A program made the translations under genes and the position numbers. A stretch of 64,000 bases of DNA. Source: Streptomyces sp. NP-1717 (GTDB taxonomy: Bacteria; Actinomycetota; Actinomycetes; Streptomycetales; Streptomycetaceae). The notes under the pieces are model-generated. The model was not told the DNA's origin, did no database searches, and was given only the letters and a program-made list of their open reading frames with translations. Where the stretch lies: NCBI RefSeq assembly GCF_022695985.1, contig NZ_JAAPBF010000010.1, forward strand, positions 1-64,000. Direction: 5' to 3'. Shown one piece after another: positions 50,997-59,005 of the stretch (the first letter of the stretch is position 1; every line of letters begins with the position of its first letter).

Positions 50997-51336
50997 CAGG
51001 CGACTCTCCTTCTCGTACATCGCTTTGCGGGGACGCCGAATAAAACCGGAGCGCGGATATCAGAACGCCACTCCGCACAAAGGCGTTTCAAATGGAGATT
51101 ATCGAACAAGGTCGATCGATACCCGTGAAGCACAATTTCCCAAACGTCGAGAACAAGCCACTTGATCTGGCCGATCTCCGTCGGTCCGCCTTCAACTCCG
51201 CGAGCTGACACGCTTAAGCGCCCGCCTTTTGCCACACAAAAAACGGAAATACCAGCGCGTAGGATTACGGCTCCGGAGGTGGCGCGAAACGCGGACCGCG
51301 TCCGTGCCGTGCGACACCGCCGCGGGGCGGCCGGTG
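50997..51336 (-). promoter_or_regulatory. A/T-richer leader and promoter region of the small polyketide operon
   Basis: About 340 bp with no gene. It is clearly A/T-richer than its surroundings (for example AAAAAACGGAAATACC near 51237-51252) and contains a perfect 10-bp palindrome CGCTTAAGCG at 51211-51220. It must hold the operon promoter and perhaps sites for a pathway activator, but no regulator gene sits beside it. I cannot fix -10/-35 boxes. Confidence 0.4.
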
Positions 51337-51849
51337 TCAGCCCGGCTGTCCGGTGAGCCGCTTGGTCAGGAACCGGCAGGGGTCGGCGACTTCGTGCCGC
51401 GAGCCGTTGTCGTCGAGGTAGTGGTACCGGTCGAGGTAGCGGCAGCCGGTTTCCTCGTAGCCGAGTCGGAGGTAGAGCGAGGCCGCGCGGAGGTTCCGGT
51501 CGTCCACGCCCAGGCCGATCCGGTGGTGACCGGCGCGCCGCGCCCGGGTCTCGGCCGCGCGGATGACGGCCGTCCCGATGCCCCGGGACCGCAGCCGCGG
51601 CGGCCAGACCCCCAGACCGTTCAGCTCGGGGCACCCGGGGAAGCGCTCACGCACCTCGGGCGCCTCGCATCCCCGCCAGAGAATCTGCGCCGTCCCGACA
51701 GGGGTTCCGTCGGACCAGGCGACCAGGAACGTGCTCAGGCCCCGCTGTTGCTTCTCGAACCGCGCCGCGTGGCGCCGGGTCCGCCCGGGCGACGGCATGT
51801 GTGCCTCAAGGAGTTCAAGGTCTTCTTCTCGGCAGGGCCGGATGTCCAT
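51337..51849 (-). CDS. GNAT family N-acetyltransferase
   Basis: A 170-residue acetyltransferase. The GNAT fold is visible: DIRPCREEDLELLEAHMP at the start, VAWSDGTPVGTAQI, and the acetyl-CoA motif LRSRGIGTAVIRAAETRARRAGHHRIGLGVDDRNLRAASLYLRLGYEETG (Q/RxxGxG/A reads RSRGIG). The substrate is unknown. The ATG at 51847-51849 follows GAGGA by about 8 nt. It shares its strand with the downstream polyketide operon, but the 340-bp gap suggests separate expression. Confidence 0.88.
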   Translation of the reverse strand: MDIRPCREEDLELLEAHMPSPGRTRRHAARFEKQQRGLSTFLVAWSDGTPVGTAQILWRGCEAPEVRERFPGCPELNGLGVWPPRLRSRGIGTAVIRAAETRARRAGHHRIGLGVDDRNLRAASLYLRLGYEETGCRYLDRYHYLDDNGSRHEVADPCRFLTKRLTGQPG

Positions 51850-51918
51850 GAGTCGTCCTCGTGTCGGTCGCGGGCGGCCCGGGCCCCCTTCGCGCGGGAG
51901 CCCGGCACGTTCACGCAC

Positions 51919-52353
51919 TCAGTCGAGACAGAACTCGTTGCCCTCGATGTCCTGCATCACGAGGCACGACTCGTTGTCCTCATCGGCGAGCAGCAGTCGT
52001 ACGCGTACGGCGCCGAGCGCGATCAACCGTGCGCATTCGGCCTCGAGTACGGCCAGTCGCTCCTCGCCCACGAGACCGGTGCCGACCCGTACACAGGGAT
52101 GCACCCGATTCTTGACGACCTTCCCCTCGGGCACGCGCTGGAAGTACAGTCGCGGGCCCACGCCCGAGGGGTCCACACACGCGAAGGACGCTCCCCGGCG
52201 CTCGGGCGGCAGCGCGCGATCGTAATCGTCCCAGCCGGCGAATCCCTCGGGCGGCGGCGGTACGACATACCCCAGGACCTCGCACCAGAAACGAGCGACG
52301 CGCTCGGGTTCCGCGCAGTCGAAGGTGAGTTGGAACTGCCTGATCGAAGACAT
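51919..52353 (-). CDS. VOC (glyoxalase-like) domain protein
   Basis: A 144-residue vicinal-oxygen-chelate protein of the glyoxalase-like subgroup: QFQLTFDCAEPERVARFWCEVLGYV, then FACVDPSGVGPRLYFQRVPEGKVVKNRVHPCVRV and the end VMQDIEGNEFCLD, a pattern I know from many Streptomyces VOC proteins. The role may be binding or detoxification of small molecules, not further definable. It lies 26 bp before the LURP-one-like gene's end and on the same strand, so it may belong to its transcript. Confidence 0.85.
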   Translation of the reverse strand: MSSIRQFQLTFDCAEPERVARFWCEVLGYVVPPPPEGFAGWDDYDRALPPERRGASFACVDPSGVGPRLYFQRVPEGKVVKNRVHPCVRVGTGLVGEERLAVLEAECARLIALGAVRVRLLLADEDNESCLVMQDIEGNEFCLD

Positions 52354-52379
52354 CCGTCCATCGTAGAGGCGGGGTCGCC

Positions 52380-52979
52380 TCAGCGTGACTGCAGTGCGTC
52401 CAGCGCCACGGTCTGCGCGATGGCGAGGCGGCGGTCGGCGGCGGGGTCCGCGATGTCGAGCACGTACCGGTCGCGCAGCCCGAACTTCTTGTCGACCGCC
52501 ATCAACCGCTTGTCGCCCTCGGTGAAATCGAAGTGGTACGGCCACAGGAACGGCACGAAATCGGTGAACGGCAGGAAGTCCCAGACCCTGCGCAGCACGG
52601 CCACCACCGCGTTGCGCTCGCGCCCGGTGAGCTCCGCCGTGCCCGGCTGCTCCAGGACCCACGTCGAGCGGAGCATGGAGGCGACAGGCTTCTCGCGGAA
52701 CGAGCCGATGGGTTCCCCCGCACCGTCCCGCACGGCGTAGACGGCACCGACGTCGAGGACTTGGTCGGCCTCGAAGACGCACAGGACACGGTCCTTGGAC
52801 TCGTCGGTGTAGATGGTCACCTCTTCCTTGAGCGACATGGGTTTCTGCTCGGCGTAGGCGACGACCTCGCCCTCCGAGCCGTCGGGACGGGCCGCGGTCA
52901 CCACGTACTGGTTGACCATGAGGGTCGTCTTCTGGCGCATGGTGAACCTCTCGTGACCCTGAAGGTGCGCGTTGTCCAT
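52380..52979 (-). CDS. LURP-one/Tubby-like (phospholipid scramblase fold) protein
   Basis: A 199-residue soluble protein. The beta-barrel pattern with a central helix, as in LURP-one-related/Tubby C-terminal-like proteins, is suggested by MVNQYVVTAARPDGSEGEVVAYAEQKPMSLKEEVTIYTDES, then VLDVGAVYAVRDGAGEPIGSFREKPVASMLRSTWVLE and FPLxxF-type DFTEGDKRLMAVDKKFGLRDRYVLDI. Members may bind lipids, but bacterial roles are unknown. GGGAGA lies 7 nt before the ATG at 52979, supporting the start. Confidence 0.75.
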   Translation of the reverse strand: MDNAHLQGHERFTMRQKTTLMVNQYVVTAARPDGSEGEVVAYAEQKPMSLKEEVTIYTDESKDRVLCVFEADQVLDVGAVYAVRDGAGEPIGSFREKPVASMLRSTWVLEQPGTAELTGRERNAVVAVLRRVWDFLPFTDFVPFLWPYHFDFTEGDKRLMAVDKKFGLRDRYVLDIADPAADRRLAIAQTVALDALQSR

Positions 52980-53232
52980 GTGACGTCTCCCGCTTTCCGT
53001 CTCCCGCGCGGCCCAGTCGTGGACTGCCCGCCGCCGTTGCTGGTGTGCGGGACCATCGTGTTCGCGGCGGCCACCCGAAACAGTCCCCGGAAGTCGCGGC
53101 CCGCGGTGACCAACGGTGGCGCCGTGGGCGCGCTCAACCGCCCCCGCGCCGCCGGTGGTTGTTCACTTTCGTCGTTCGCCGGCACGACGCACGGATGACG
53201 CGGCGCCCCCGGGGACTGACTATCGTCGGCCC

Positions 53233-55053
53233 GTGGAACTGGACGAAGGACCTGCCGACCGCATCGCACGGCCCCTCGGGGCCCGGCTCGCCGCCGCCTC
53301 CCCCTGGAGCCGCGGGCGGATCGCCGGAGAGAGCGTGCTCACCGTCGTCCTCGCCGGGCTCGCGGGCCTCGCCGACGGCGCGATGGCCGGTTTCGGCGTG
53401 CGGACGGGTGCCGTCGTCGCGGGCATCGCCGTGCTGTCGCTGGCCAGGCGTGCGCTGCCGGCGACGGTGCTGATCGTCTCGGCCGGTGGGGCAGCGGTGT
53501 TCCCTTCCGCGGTGCCGTTGCTGGTCTGCGCCAGCTGGTCCGCGGGAAGCCGTGTGATCAGACCCGGGCGGGCGGTCGCCGCCTACGCCGCCGCGCTCGT
53601 CCTGTACACCGCGCTGTCCACCCATGACGAGATCAGTGCGGGCTCAGGTGTGTCGCTGCCCGTCACCACCGTGCTGGGCGCGGCGGTGTTCTTCACGCTG
53701 TCGATCGTGCCCGGGCTGATGGCCCGCTACCGGGCGCAGCGCCGGTCGCTGGTGGAGGCGCTGCGGCGCAACAACGTCCAGCTGATGCGCGAGCAGGCGA
53801 TGGTGGCACAGCAGGCGCGCCTGCTGGAGCGGGGCCGTATCGCCCAGGACATGCACGACAGTCTCGGCCACCAGCTCGTACTGATCGCCGTGCACGCGGG
53901 CGCCCTTCAGGTCGATCCGGACCTGACCGATCGCCAGCGGGAAGGCGTCCAGGTCCTGCGGGACGCCTCGGTGGCCGCGATGAAGGAGCTGCGTGAGGCC
54001 GTCGGCATCCTCCATGAGGACCGGGACGACCGGAACGGCCCCGACGAGAACACCGGACGGGCCGAACACACCGAGCGTGCCAGGCAAGGAGCCGGGCACG
54101 CGCCGGCAGCCGGTGACGATCAGCGCGGCGACCAGCGCGGCGCACGTCCGGTCTCCCGTGCGGTGGCCTCCATCGACGGTCTTGTCGCGTCGTCCCGGGC
54201 CGCGGGCACGACCGTGGAAGTGCGGCGGTCGGGCACTGTCCGGCCACTGGCGCCCGCCGCCGACCACGCTGCCTTCCGCATAGCCCAGGAAGGTCTGACC
54301 AACGCCCACAAGCACGCCCCGGGCGCCCCGATCACCCTCGCCCTGCGCTACGAGTCGGACAGCCTGGTCGTGGAGGTCGCCAACGGGCCCGCGCCGGCCG
54401 GGCCGCCGGGCGCACCGGCCGCGATCAGCGGCGGCCAGGGACTGACGGGCCTGCGGGAGCGGGCCCGGCTCGTCGGCGGCATGGTGCACACGGGGCGCAC
54501 CCCGGACGGCGGGTTCCGCGTCGCGGGCATGCTGCCCTACGGCGGCGACGGCGGGGCGACCCGCCCGGAGAACGCGACCTCCGTCGGTGCGGACGACGAC
54601 TTTGTGGGACAGCCGGGGGCGGGAGGGGCGGGCGACAGTGGGGCGGACATCAACCTTTCAGCGACACAAGGGGAGTTCGCCGCCATCATGAGCAGCAAGA
54701 AGAACCTGGCCATCGGCTGCGCCGTCACCGCCGTCGTCCTCGTCCTCGGTACCGTTGCCCTGGGCGTGTGGGGGGTGAGCGCGCTGATGGACGAGTTGGA
54801 GAAGGCCACGATCGCGCCGAGCGTGTACGAGCGGGCGAAGGTGGGCGACCCCGAGGCCGACGTGCAGGGCAAGCTGCCCGCCGAGGACTCGTACCTGACC
54901 TCGGACCTGGAGAGCAGAGGTCCAGAGATCCCCGAGGGCGCGACCTGCCGCCACTTCGCGTCCGACGACCCGGACGACGTCTCGACCATCTTCCGGTTCT
55001 GCTTCGACGGCGGAAAGCTGGTCGCGAAGCAGACCTTCCAGGACGGGAGCTGA
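53233..55053 (+). CDS. NarL-type sensor histidine kinase with extra C-terminal membrane domain
   Basis: A 606-residue kinase. About five membrane segments (residues 35-165) are followed by a coiled coil, the HisKA_3 helix LLERGRIAQDMHDSLGHQLVLIAVHAGAL (His208) and a HATPase (FRIAQEGLTNAHKHAPGAP, ISGGQGLTGLRERARLVGG). After the kinase ends near residue 440, an acidic/Gly linker leads in frame to MSSKKNLAIGC (residue 486), a transmembrane helix and an extracytoplasmic domain of about 95 residues with two cysteines. GGGGAG lies 13 nt before the internal ATG, so a separate product is possible. The start is GTG with no obvious ribosome site. The response regulator follows. Confidence 0.88.
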   Translation: MELDEGPADRIARPLGARLAAASPWSRGRIAGESVLTVVLAGLAGLADGAMAGFGVRTGAVVAGIAVLSLARRALPATVLIVSAGGAAVFPSAVPLLVCASWSAGSRVIRPGRAVAAYAAALVLYTALSTHDEISAGSGVSLPVTTVLGAAVFFTLSIVPGLMARYRAQRRSLVEALRRNNVQLMREQAMVAQQARLLERGRIAQDMHDSLGHQLVLIAVHAGALQVDPDLTDRQREGVQVLRDASVAAMKELREAVGILHEDRDDRNGPDENTGRAEHTERARQGAGHAPAAGDDQRGDQRGARPVSRAVASIDGLVASSRAAGTTVEVRRSGTVRPLAPAADHAAFRIAQEGLTNAHKHAPGAPITLALRYESDSLVVEVANGPAPAGPPGAPAAISGGQGLTGLRERARLVGGMVHTGRTPDGGFRVAGMLPYGGDGGATRPENATSVGADDDFVGQPGAGGAGDSGADINLSATQGEFAAIMSSKKNLAIGCAVTAVVLVLGTVALGVWGVSALMDELEKATIAPSVYERAKVGDPEADVQGKLPAEDSYLTSDLESRGPEIPEGATCRHFASDDPDDVSTIFRFCFDGGKLVAKQTFQDGS

Positions 55054-55185
55054 CCCGCGAGCCGGGCAAACGACGGGCAGGTTCCGGGAGTTGCCCGGCC
55101 CCTGGAGACGCGCCGGACAGCGCTTAGGGCATGATGGCGAGGCCATGCCGTACGCTTCCCCGTCCGCCACCGCGCAGGAGGCCGC

Positions 55186-55848
55186 GTGATCCGGGTCCTC
55201 GTCGCCGACGACGAGCCGCTCATCCGGGCCGGTATCAGGATGATCCTCACCTCGGCCGACGACATCGACGTCGTCGCGGAGGCGGGCAACGGACGCGAAG
55301 CCGTGGAAACCGCCCGTGGCACCGCCGTCGACGTCGCCCTGCTGGACATCCAGATGCCGGTGATGGACGGCCTGACGGCCCTGGCCGAGCTGCGCCGGGC
55401 GGCGCCGCACGTACAGGTGCTGATCCTGACCACGTTCGGCGAGCGGGAGAACGTACTGCGCGCCCTCGGCCACGGCGGTGCGGGCTTCCTCCTCAAGGAC
55501 ACCGCGCCCGACGAGCTGATCCGCGCGGTCCGGGCGGCGGCGGCCGGCAACGCCTACCTGTCACCCACGGCGACCCGGCACGTGGTGGACTCCCTCTCCT
55601 CCCCGGGGGCCACCGCGCGCACGGAGGAGGCCAGGCAGCGCCTCGACGCCCTGACCACACGGGAACTCGACGTGCTCGCCCTCCTCGGGGAGGGTCTGTC
55701 CAACGCCGACGCGGGCAGGCGGCTGCACATGAGCGAAGCCACCGTGAAGACCTATGTCAGCAGGATCCTGACCAAGCTCGGGTGCGACAACCGGGTGCAG
55801 GCGGCGCTCGTCGCACACGACGCCGGACTGCACCGGGACACGGTGTGA
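55186..55848 (+). CDS. NarL/LuxR family response regulator
   Basis: A 220-residue response regulator. The receiver has VLVADDEPLIRAG, LLDIQMPVMDG (phospho-acceptor Asp) and FLLKDTAPDEL (Lys). The LuxR HTH is LTTRELDVLALLGEGLSNADAGRRLHMSEATVKTYVSRILTKLGCDNRVQAALVAHD. It begins with GTG 132 bp after the kinase stop and is its likely partner. The targets are unknown; the DJ-1 type gene downstream is on the opposite strand. Confidence 0.95.
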   Translation: MIRVLVADDEPLIRAGIRMILTSADDIDVVAEAGNGREAVETARGTAVDVALLDIQMPVMDGLTALAELRRAAPHVQVLILTTFGERENVLRALGHGGAGFLLKDTAPDELIRAVRAAAAGNAYLSPTATRHVVDSLSSPGATARTEEARQRLDALTTRELDVLALLGEGLSNADAGRRLHMSEATVKTYVSRILTKLGCDNRVQAALVAHDAGLHRDTV

Positions 55849-55929
55849 GCACCGGCGACGCGGCGCGCGCCCGGGCGTCCTGACGGTCGCGCCGGCCCGG
55901 CGCGTCGTACGGCCTCCTCACGGGCGGGT

Positions 55930-56625
55930 TCACTTGAGGATCTGCAGCAGACGATCCGCCAGTACCGCCGCGGAGGCGGGATTCTGCCCGGTGACGAGGT
56001 TGCGGTCCTCGACCATGTACGGCTTCCAGGTCTCGCCGCGGCTGTAGTCGACACCGACCTTGTTCTTCAGGTCGTCCTCCAGCAGCCACGTCGCCCTGGG
56101 GGCGAGGCCCACGCCTTCTTCCTCCTCGTTGGTGAAGCCGGTGACCTTGCGGCCCTTGAACGGCGACTCTCCGTGGATTCTGGTGGCCAGCATCGCGGCG
56201 GGGGCGTGACACACGATCGCGAGCGGCCTGCCCGAGGCGAGCTGCGCCGTCAGCAGCCGGCCCGCGTCGGCGTCGAACGCCAGGTCCGCCATCGGACCGT
56301 GACCGCCCGGCAGATAGACCGCGTCGTAGTCCTCGAGACGGACGTCCGACAGCTTGAGCGGTCGCCGCATCACCTCCGCGTCGCGGATGATGCCCTCCAG
56401 TTCGAGGGCTCCCTGTTCACCACCCGCCATCGCCGGGCGCAGACTCATCATGTCGACATTCGGGGTCACGCCGCCCGGTGTCGCGACCACGACCTCGTGA
56501 CCGGCGTCCGTGATCGCCTTGTACGGGTTCGCGAACTCCTCGGCCCAGTAACCTGTCGCGTACCTGGTGCCGTCCTTGAGCACCCAGTACGTCGCTCCGC
56601 TCACTATGAACAGCACCTTCGCCAT
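55930..56625 (-). CDS. DJ-1/PfpI family protein (Hsp31/glyoxalase III-like)
   Basis: A 231-residue class I glutamine amidotransferase-like protein of the DJ-1/PfpI group. The nucleophilic Cys sits in the elbow LAIVCHAPAAML, with Glu in TGYWAEEFANPY at the N-terminus and His following the Cys. The arrangement GYWAEE...GGHGPMADLAFD fits Hsp31-like proteins, which can convert methylglyoxal to lactate without cofactor or act as stress chaperones. AGGAGG lies 6-7 nt before the ATG at 56623-56625. The gene is monocistronic. Confidence 0.9.
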   Translation of the reverse strand: MAKVLFIVSGATYWVLKDGTRYATGYWAEEFANPYKAITDAGHEVVVATPGGVTPNVDMMSLRPAMAGGEQGALELEGIIRDAEVMRRPLKLSDVRLEDYDAVYLPGGHGPMADLAFDADAGRLLTAQLASGRPLAIVCHAPAAMLATRIHGESPFKGRKVTGFTNEEEEGVGLAPRATWLLEDDLKNKVGVDYSRGETWKPYMVEDRNLVTGQNPASAAVLADRLLQILK

Positions 56626-56778
56626 CACACGCCTCCTCGCGAGAGCTCTGAGGCAAACGACTCATTCCAGCGTAAACACGCGTTCGGCCGCCCGCATACG
56701 GACGGCCGCCCGGCTACTGTCCCTGCCTCGCCCAGGTCTCCGGATCACTCCGGGGGCCCAGAGAAGGGAACACATGCG

Positions 56779-57183
56779 ATGGATCCCGATGCCCGGACCA
56801 GGGCCGCGCTGGAGGAGCACTGGCGGGCTTCGGAACGCGGGGACACCGAGGCCGAGCACGCCATCTACGCGGTGGACGCGATCCTCGACTATCCCCAGTC
56901 GGGCGAACGGTTCCGGGGCCGCGCGACGATCTCGGCGCAACGTGGCGGGCATCCGGCCCGCCGGCACTTCACCGTGCGCCGGATCGCCGGCGGCGGCGAC
57001 CTGTGGGTCAGCGAGTGTGTCATCACGTACGACGACGTGCCCAGCCACTCGGTGAGCATCATGGAATTCGCCGGCGGACAGGTGGTGCACGAGACGCAGT
57101 ACTTCGCTGACGCCTTCGGAGCGCCCGAGTGGCGGGCAGCGCTCGCGGAGCCGATGCCCGGCAGGAACATCACCAGGGCCTGA
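56779..57183 (+). CDS. SnoaL-like (NTF2-fold) protein
   Basis: A 134-residue protein with the cone-shaped NTF2/SnoaL fold pattern: ALEEHWRASERGDTEAEHAIYAVDAILDYPQSGERFRGRATI, then HFTVRRIAGGGDLWVSECVITYD and MEFAGGQVVHETQYFADAF. Members include polyketide cyclases, dehydratases and many of unknown role. No residue here defines the reaction. The ATG at 56779-56781 follows AGAAGGGA by about 10 nt; a nearby out-of-frame ATG at 56774 is ignored. Confidence 0.82.
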   Translation: MDPDARTRAALEEHWRASERGDTEAEHAIYAVDAILDYPQSGERFRGRATISAQRGGHPARRHFTVRRIAGGGDLWVSECVITYDDVPSHSVSIMEFAGGQVVHETQYFADAFGAPEWRAALAEPMPGRNITRA

Positions 57184-57203
57184 TCCGAAGACGTTCGCGG
57201 AGA

Positions 57204-57282
57204 CGGCCGATCGGCCGATCGGCCGATCGGCCGGTCGGCCGATCGGCCGGTCGGCCGGTCGGTCGGTCGGTCGGTCGGTCGG
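57204..57282. repeat. Tandem simple repeat of CGGC/CGAT and GGTC units
   Basis: About 79 bp built from 4-nt units, first alternating CGGC-CGAT, then CGGC-CGGT and ending in five or more GGTC copies. It starts 21 bp after the SnoaL-like gene. Much of it is self-complementary, so it could fold into hairpins and help termination. Such repeats vary in length by slippage. Confidence 0.85.
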
Positions 57283-57618
57283 CGCTGCCGGATCGCGGCC
57301 GGGGGCGGCGTTATGCCTGCCGGCGGCGGGCAGTTGGCCCGCTCCCGGGCCGCCGCAGCACACCGCGACAGCCCTCCGCAAGAGCGCTCCCCCGGACGTA
57401 TCCGTGGCTCAGAGCGACAGCCCCTTGAGGGCGGAGGCAAAGATTCGGCCATCTTGAGTACATCGGCAATTCAAATGAAGATCGGGCAAACATCTCGGCC
57501 CCGGAAGCCGCACCGCCCGGCACATACACCCCGTCAGGCGCGACGCGCCCCAGCCTCATCAGAACGGTCGGCCGGGCGGCGAACCGTGCGTGTTCGCGAT
57601 GTGACCTGTCGCAACCTT

Positions 57619-57713
57619 CTGCAAAGGCACTGCAAAACAGACTCAAACCCGCCACGCCTCAAGGGAGTTCACGGCGAGGAACTCAAGTCCGGCAGCACCC
57701 GCGCACTTTGCAG
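57619..57713. promoter_or_regulatory. CTGCAAA repeats in the streptogrisin upstream region
   Basis: CTGCAAAG (57619) and CTGCAAAA (57630) are direct repeats exactly 11 bp apart, and the inverse CTTTGCAG occurs at 57706-57713. Direct repeats with one-turn spacing suggest a regulator bound on one DNA face. The protein is unknown. Confidence 0.4.
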
Positions 57714-57969
57714 CAACACCCTTGCGACACCACCCGAAGCGCGGGCGCGAACACCGGCCCGGGGGCCGGTATCGGTCCGGTCGCGCTCAAGAGCGATTCT
57801 CCGCCTGCGGTCCGGAAGTCGTCCTTGCATCTGGAGCCGTAGACGTCAACGATTCCAACCGCGCAGCTTGACAGGTCCACGCCCAGTGACCACTGGTCGG
57901 GGACCCGCACGCACCGACTGCCCCACCCACCCGACGGGCTGTCCATCCCCCATACATCCGGAGGATCTC

Positions 57970-58863
57970 GTGACCTTCAAGCGCTTCTCCCCCCTCGCCG
58001 GCACGTCCAGACGGGCTCGGCTCCTCGCCGTGGCGTCCGGTCTGGTGACCGCCGTCGCGCTCGCGGCCCCCTCGGCCGTCGCCGCCCCGGCCCCCGAGGT
58101 CAAGGCGACCGCCTCGCAGCTCGCCGACGCCAGCTCCGCCGTGCTCGAAGCGGATGTGGCCGGCACCGCGTGGTACACCGACGCGAAGACGGGCAAGATC
58201 GTCGTGACCGTCGACAGCACCGTGTCGAAGGCCGAACTGGCCGAGGTCAAGGGCGCGCTGGCCGACTCCAAGGCCGAACTCACGGTCAACCGCACCCCCG
58301 GCAAGTTCACCCCGCTGATCGCCGGCGGTGAGGCCATCACCACCGGCGGCAGCCGCTGTTCGCTCGGCTTCAACGTGAGGGTCGGCAGCGTGAACCACGC
58401 GCTGACCGCCGGTCACTGCACCAACATCAGCTCCAGCTGGTCCATCGGCACGCGCACCGGCACCAGCTTCCCGACCAACGACTACGGCATCATCCGCCAC
58501 TCCAACCAGTCGGCGGCCGACGGCCGGGTCTACCTGTACAACGGCACGTACCGGGAGATCACCGGGGCCGCCAACGCCTCCGTCGGCCAGTCCGTGCAGC
58601 GCAGCGGCAGCACCACCGGCCTGCGCGGCGGTTCGGTCACCGGCCTCAACGCCACGGTGAACTACGGTTCCAGCGGCATCGTGTACGGCATGATCCAGAC
58701 CAACGTCTGCGCCGAGCCCGGCGACAGCGGCGGCGCGCTCTTCTCCGGCAACACCGCGCTGGGCCTCACCTCCGGCGGCAGCGGCAACTGCAGCGTGGGT
58801 GGTACCACGTTCTACCAGCCCGTCACGGAGGCCCTGAGCGTCTACGGCGCCACGATCATCTAG
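57970..58863 (+). CDS. Streptogrisin B-like secreted serine protease
   Basis: A 297-residue preproprotease (S1E). Signal peptide to about residue 39, an alpha-lytic-type propeptide, and a mature chymotrypsin fold from about IAGGEAI (residue 117). Triad: His149 (LTAGHC), Asp171 (NDYGIIRH) and Ser253 in the normal context [12 protein letters not shown]. Mature sequence features such as [18 protein letters not shown] and SGGSGNCS match streptogrisin B. The enzyme is made as an inactive precursor and self-processes outside the cell. GGAGG lies 6 nt before the GTG. It is paralogous to the protease at 39796, with the Asp-Ser pair intact here. Confidence 0.95.
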   Translation: MTFKRFSPLAGTSRRARLLAVASGLVTAVALAAPSAVAAPAPEVKATASQLADASSAVLEADVAGTAWYTDAKTGKIVVTVDSTVSKAELAEVKGALADSKAELTVNRTPGKFTPLIAGGEAITTGGSRCSLGFNVRVGSVNHALTAGHCTNISSSWSIGTRTGTSFPTNDYGIIRHSNQSAADGRVYLYNGTYREITGAANASVGQSVQRSGSTTGLRGGSVTGLNATVNYGSSGIVYGMIQTNVCAEPGDSGGALFSGNTALGLTSGGSGNCSVGGTTFYQPVTEALSVYGATII

Positions 58864-58938
58864 CACCCGCACCGGCGCTCCGGGGGCGGCGGGCCGATGA
58901 GCCCATCCCCCCGGAGACCTGTGGAGTGACGCACCAGC

Positions 58939-58967
58939 GGCGGACCGCGCATCCCGCGCGGTCCGCC
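58939..58967. terminator. Strong hairpin terminator after the streptogrisin gene
   Basis: A perfect 12-bp stem (GGCGGACCGCGC / GCGCGGTCCGCC) with an ATCCC loop, 75 bp after the protease stop and 39 bp before the end of the convergent MMPL gene. It fits a bidirectional terminator. Confidence 0.75.
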
Positions 58968-59005
58968 GTCGTCGTGCCCAGCCCGTCGCGCGCCTGCCGT
59001 GGCGC

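Larger units (their letters stand above)
57184..57969. other. 786-bp non-coding region before the streptogrisin gene
   Basis: I see no supported gene here. The left part is a simple repeat (57204-57282). The right part, about 57580-57969, is probably the promoter and leader of the protease gene and contains repeated CTGCAAA elements. Open frames that cross it follow the low-complexity repeat and lack ribosome sites. Confidence 0.5.

Noticed and set aside
57204..57282. Possible CRISPR-like array
   Set aside because: The units are 4 nt and continuous, without spacers or cas genes nearby.
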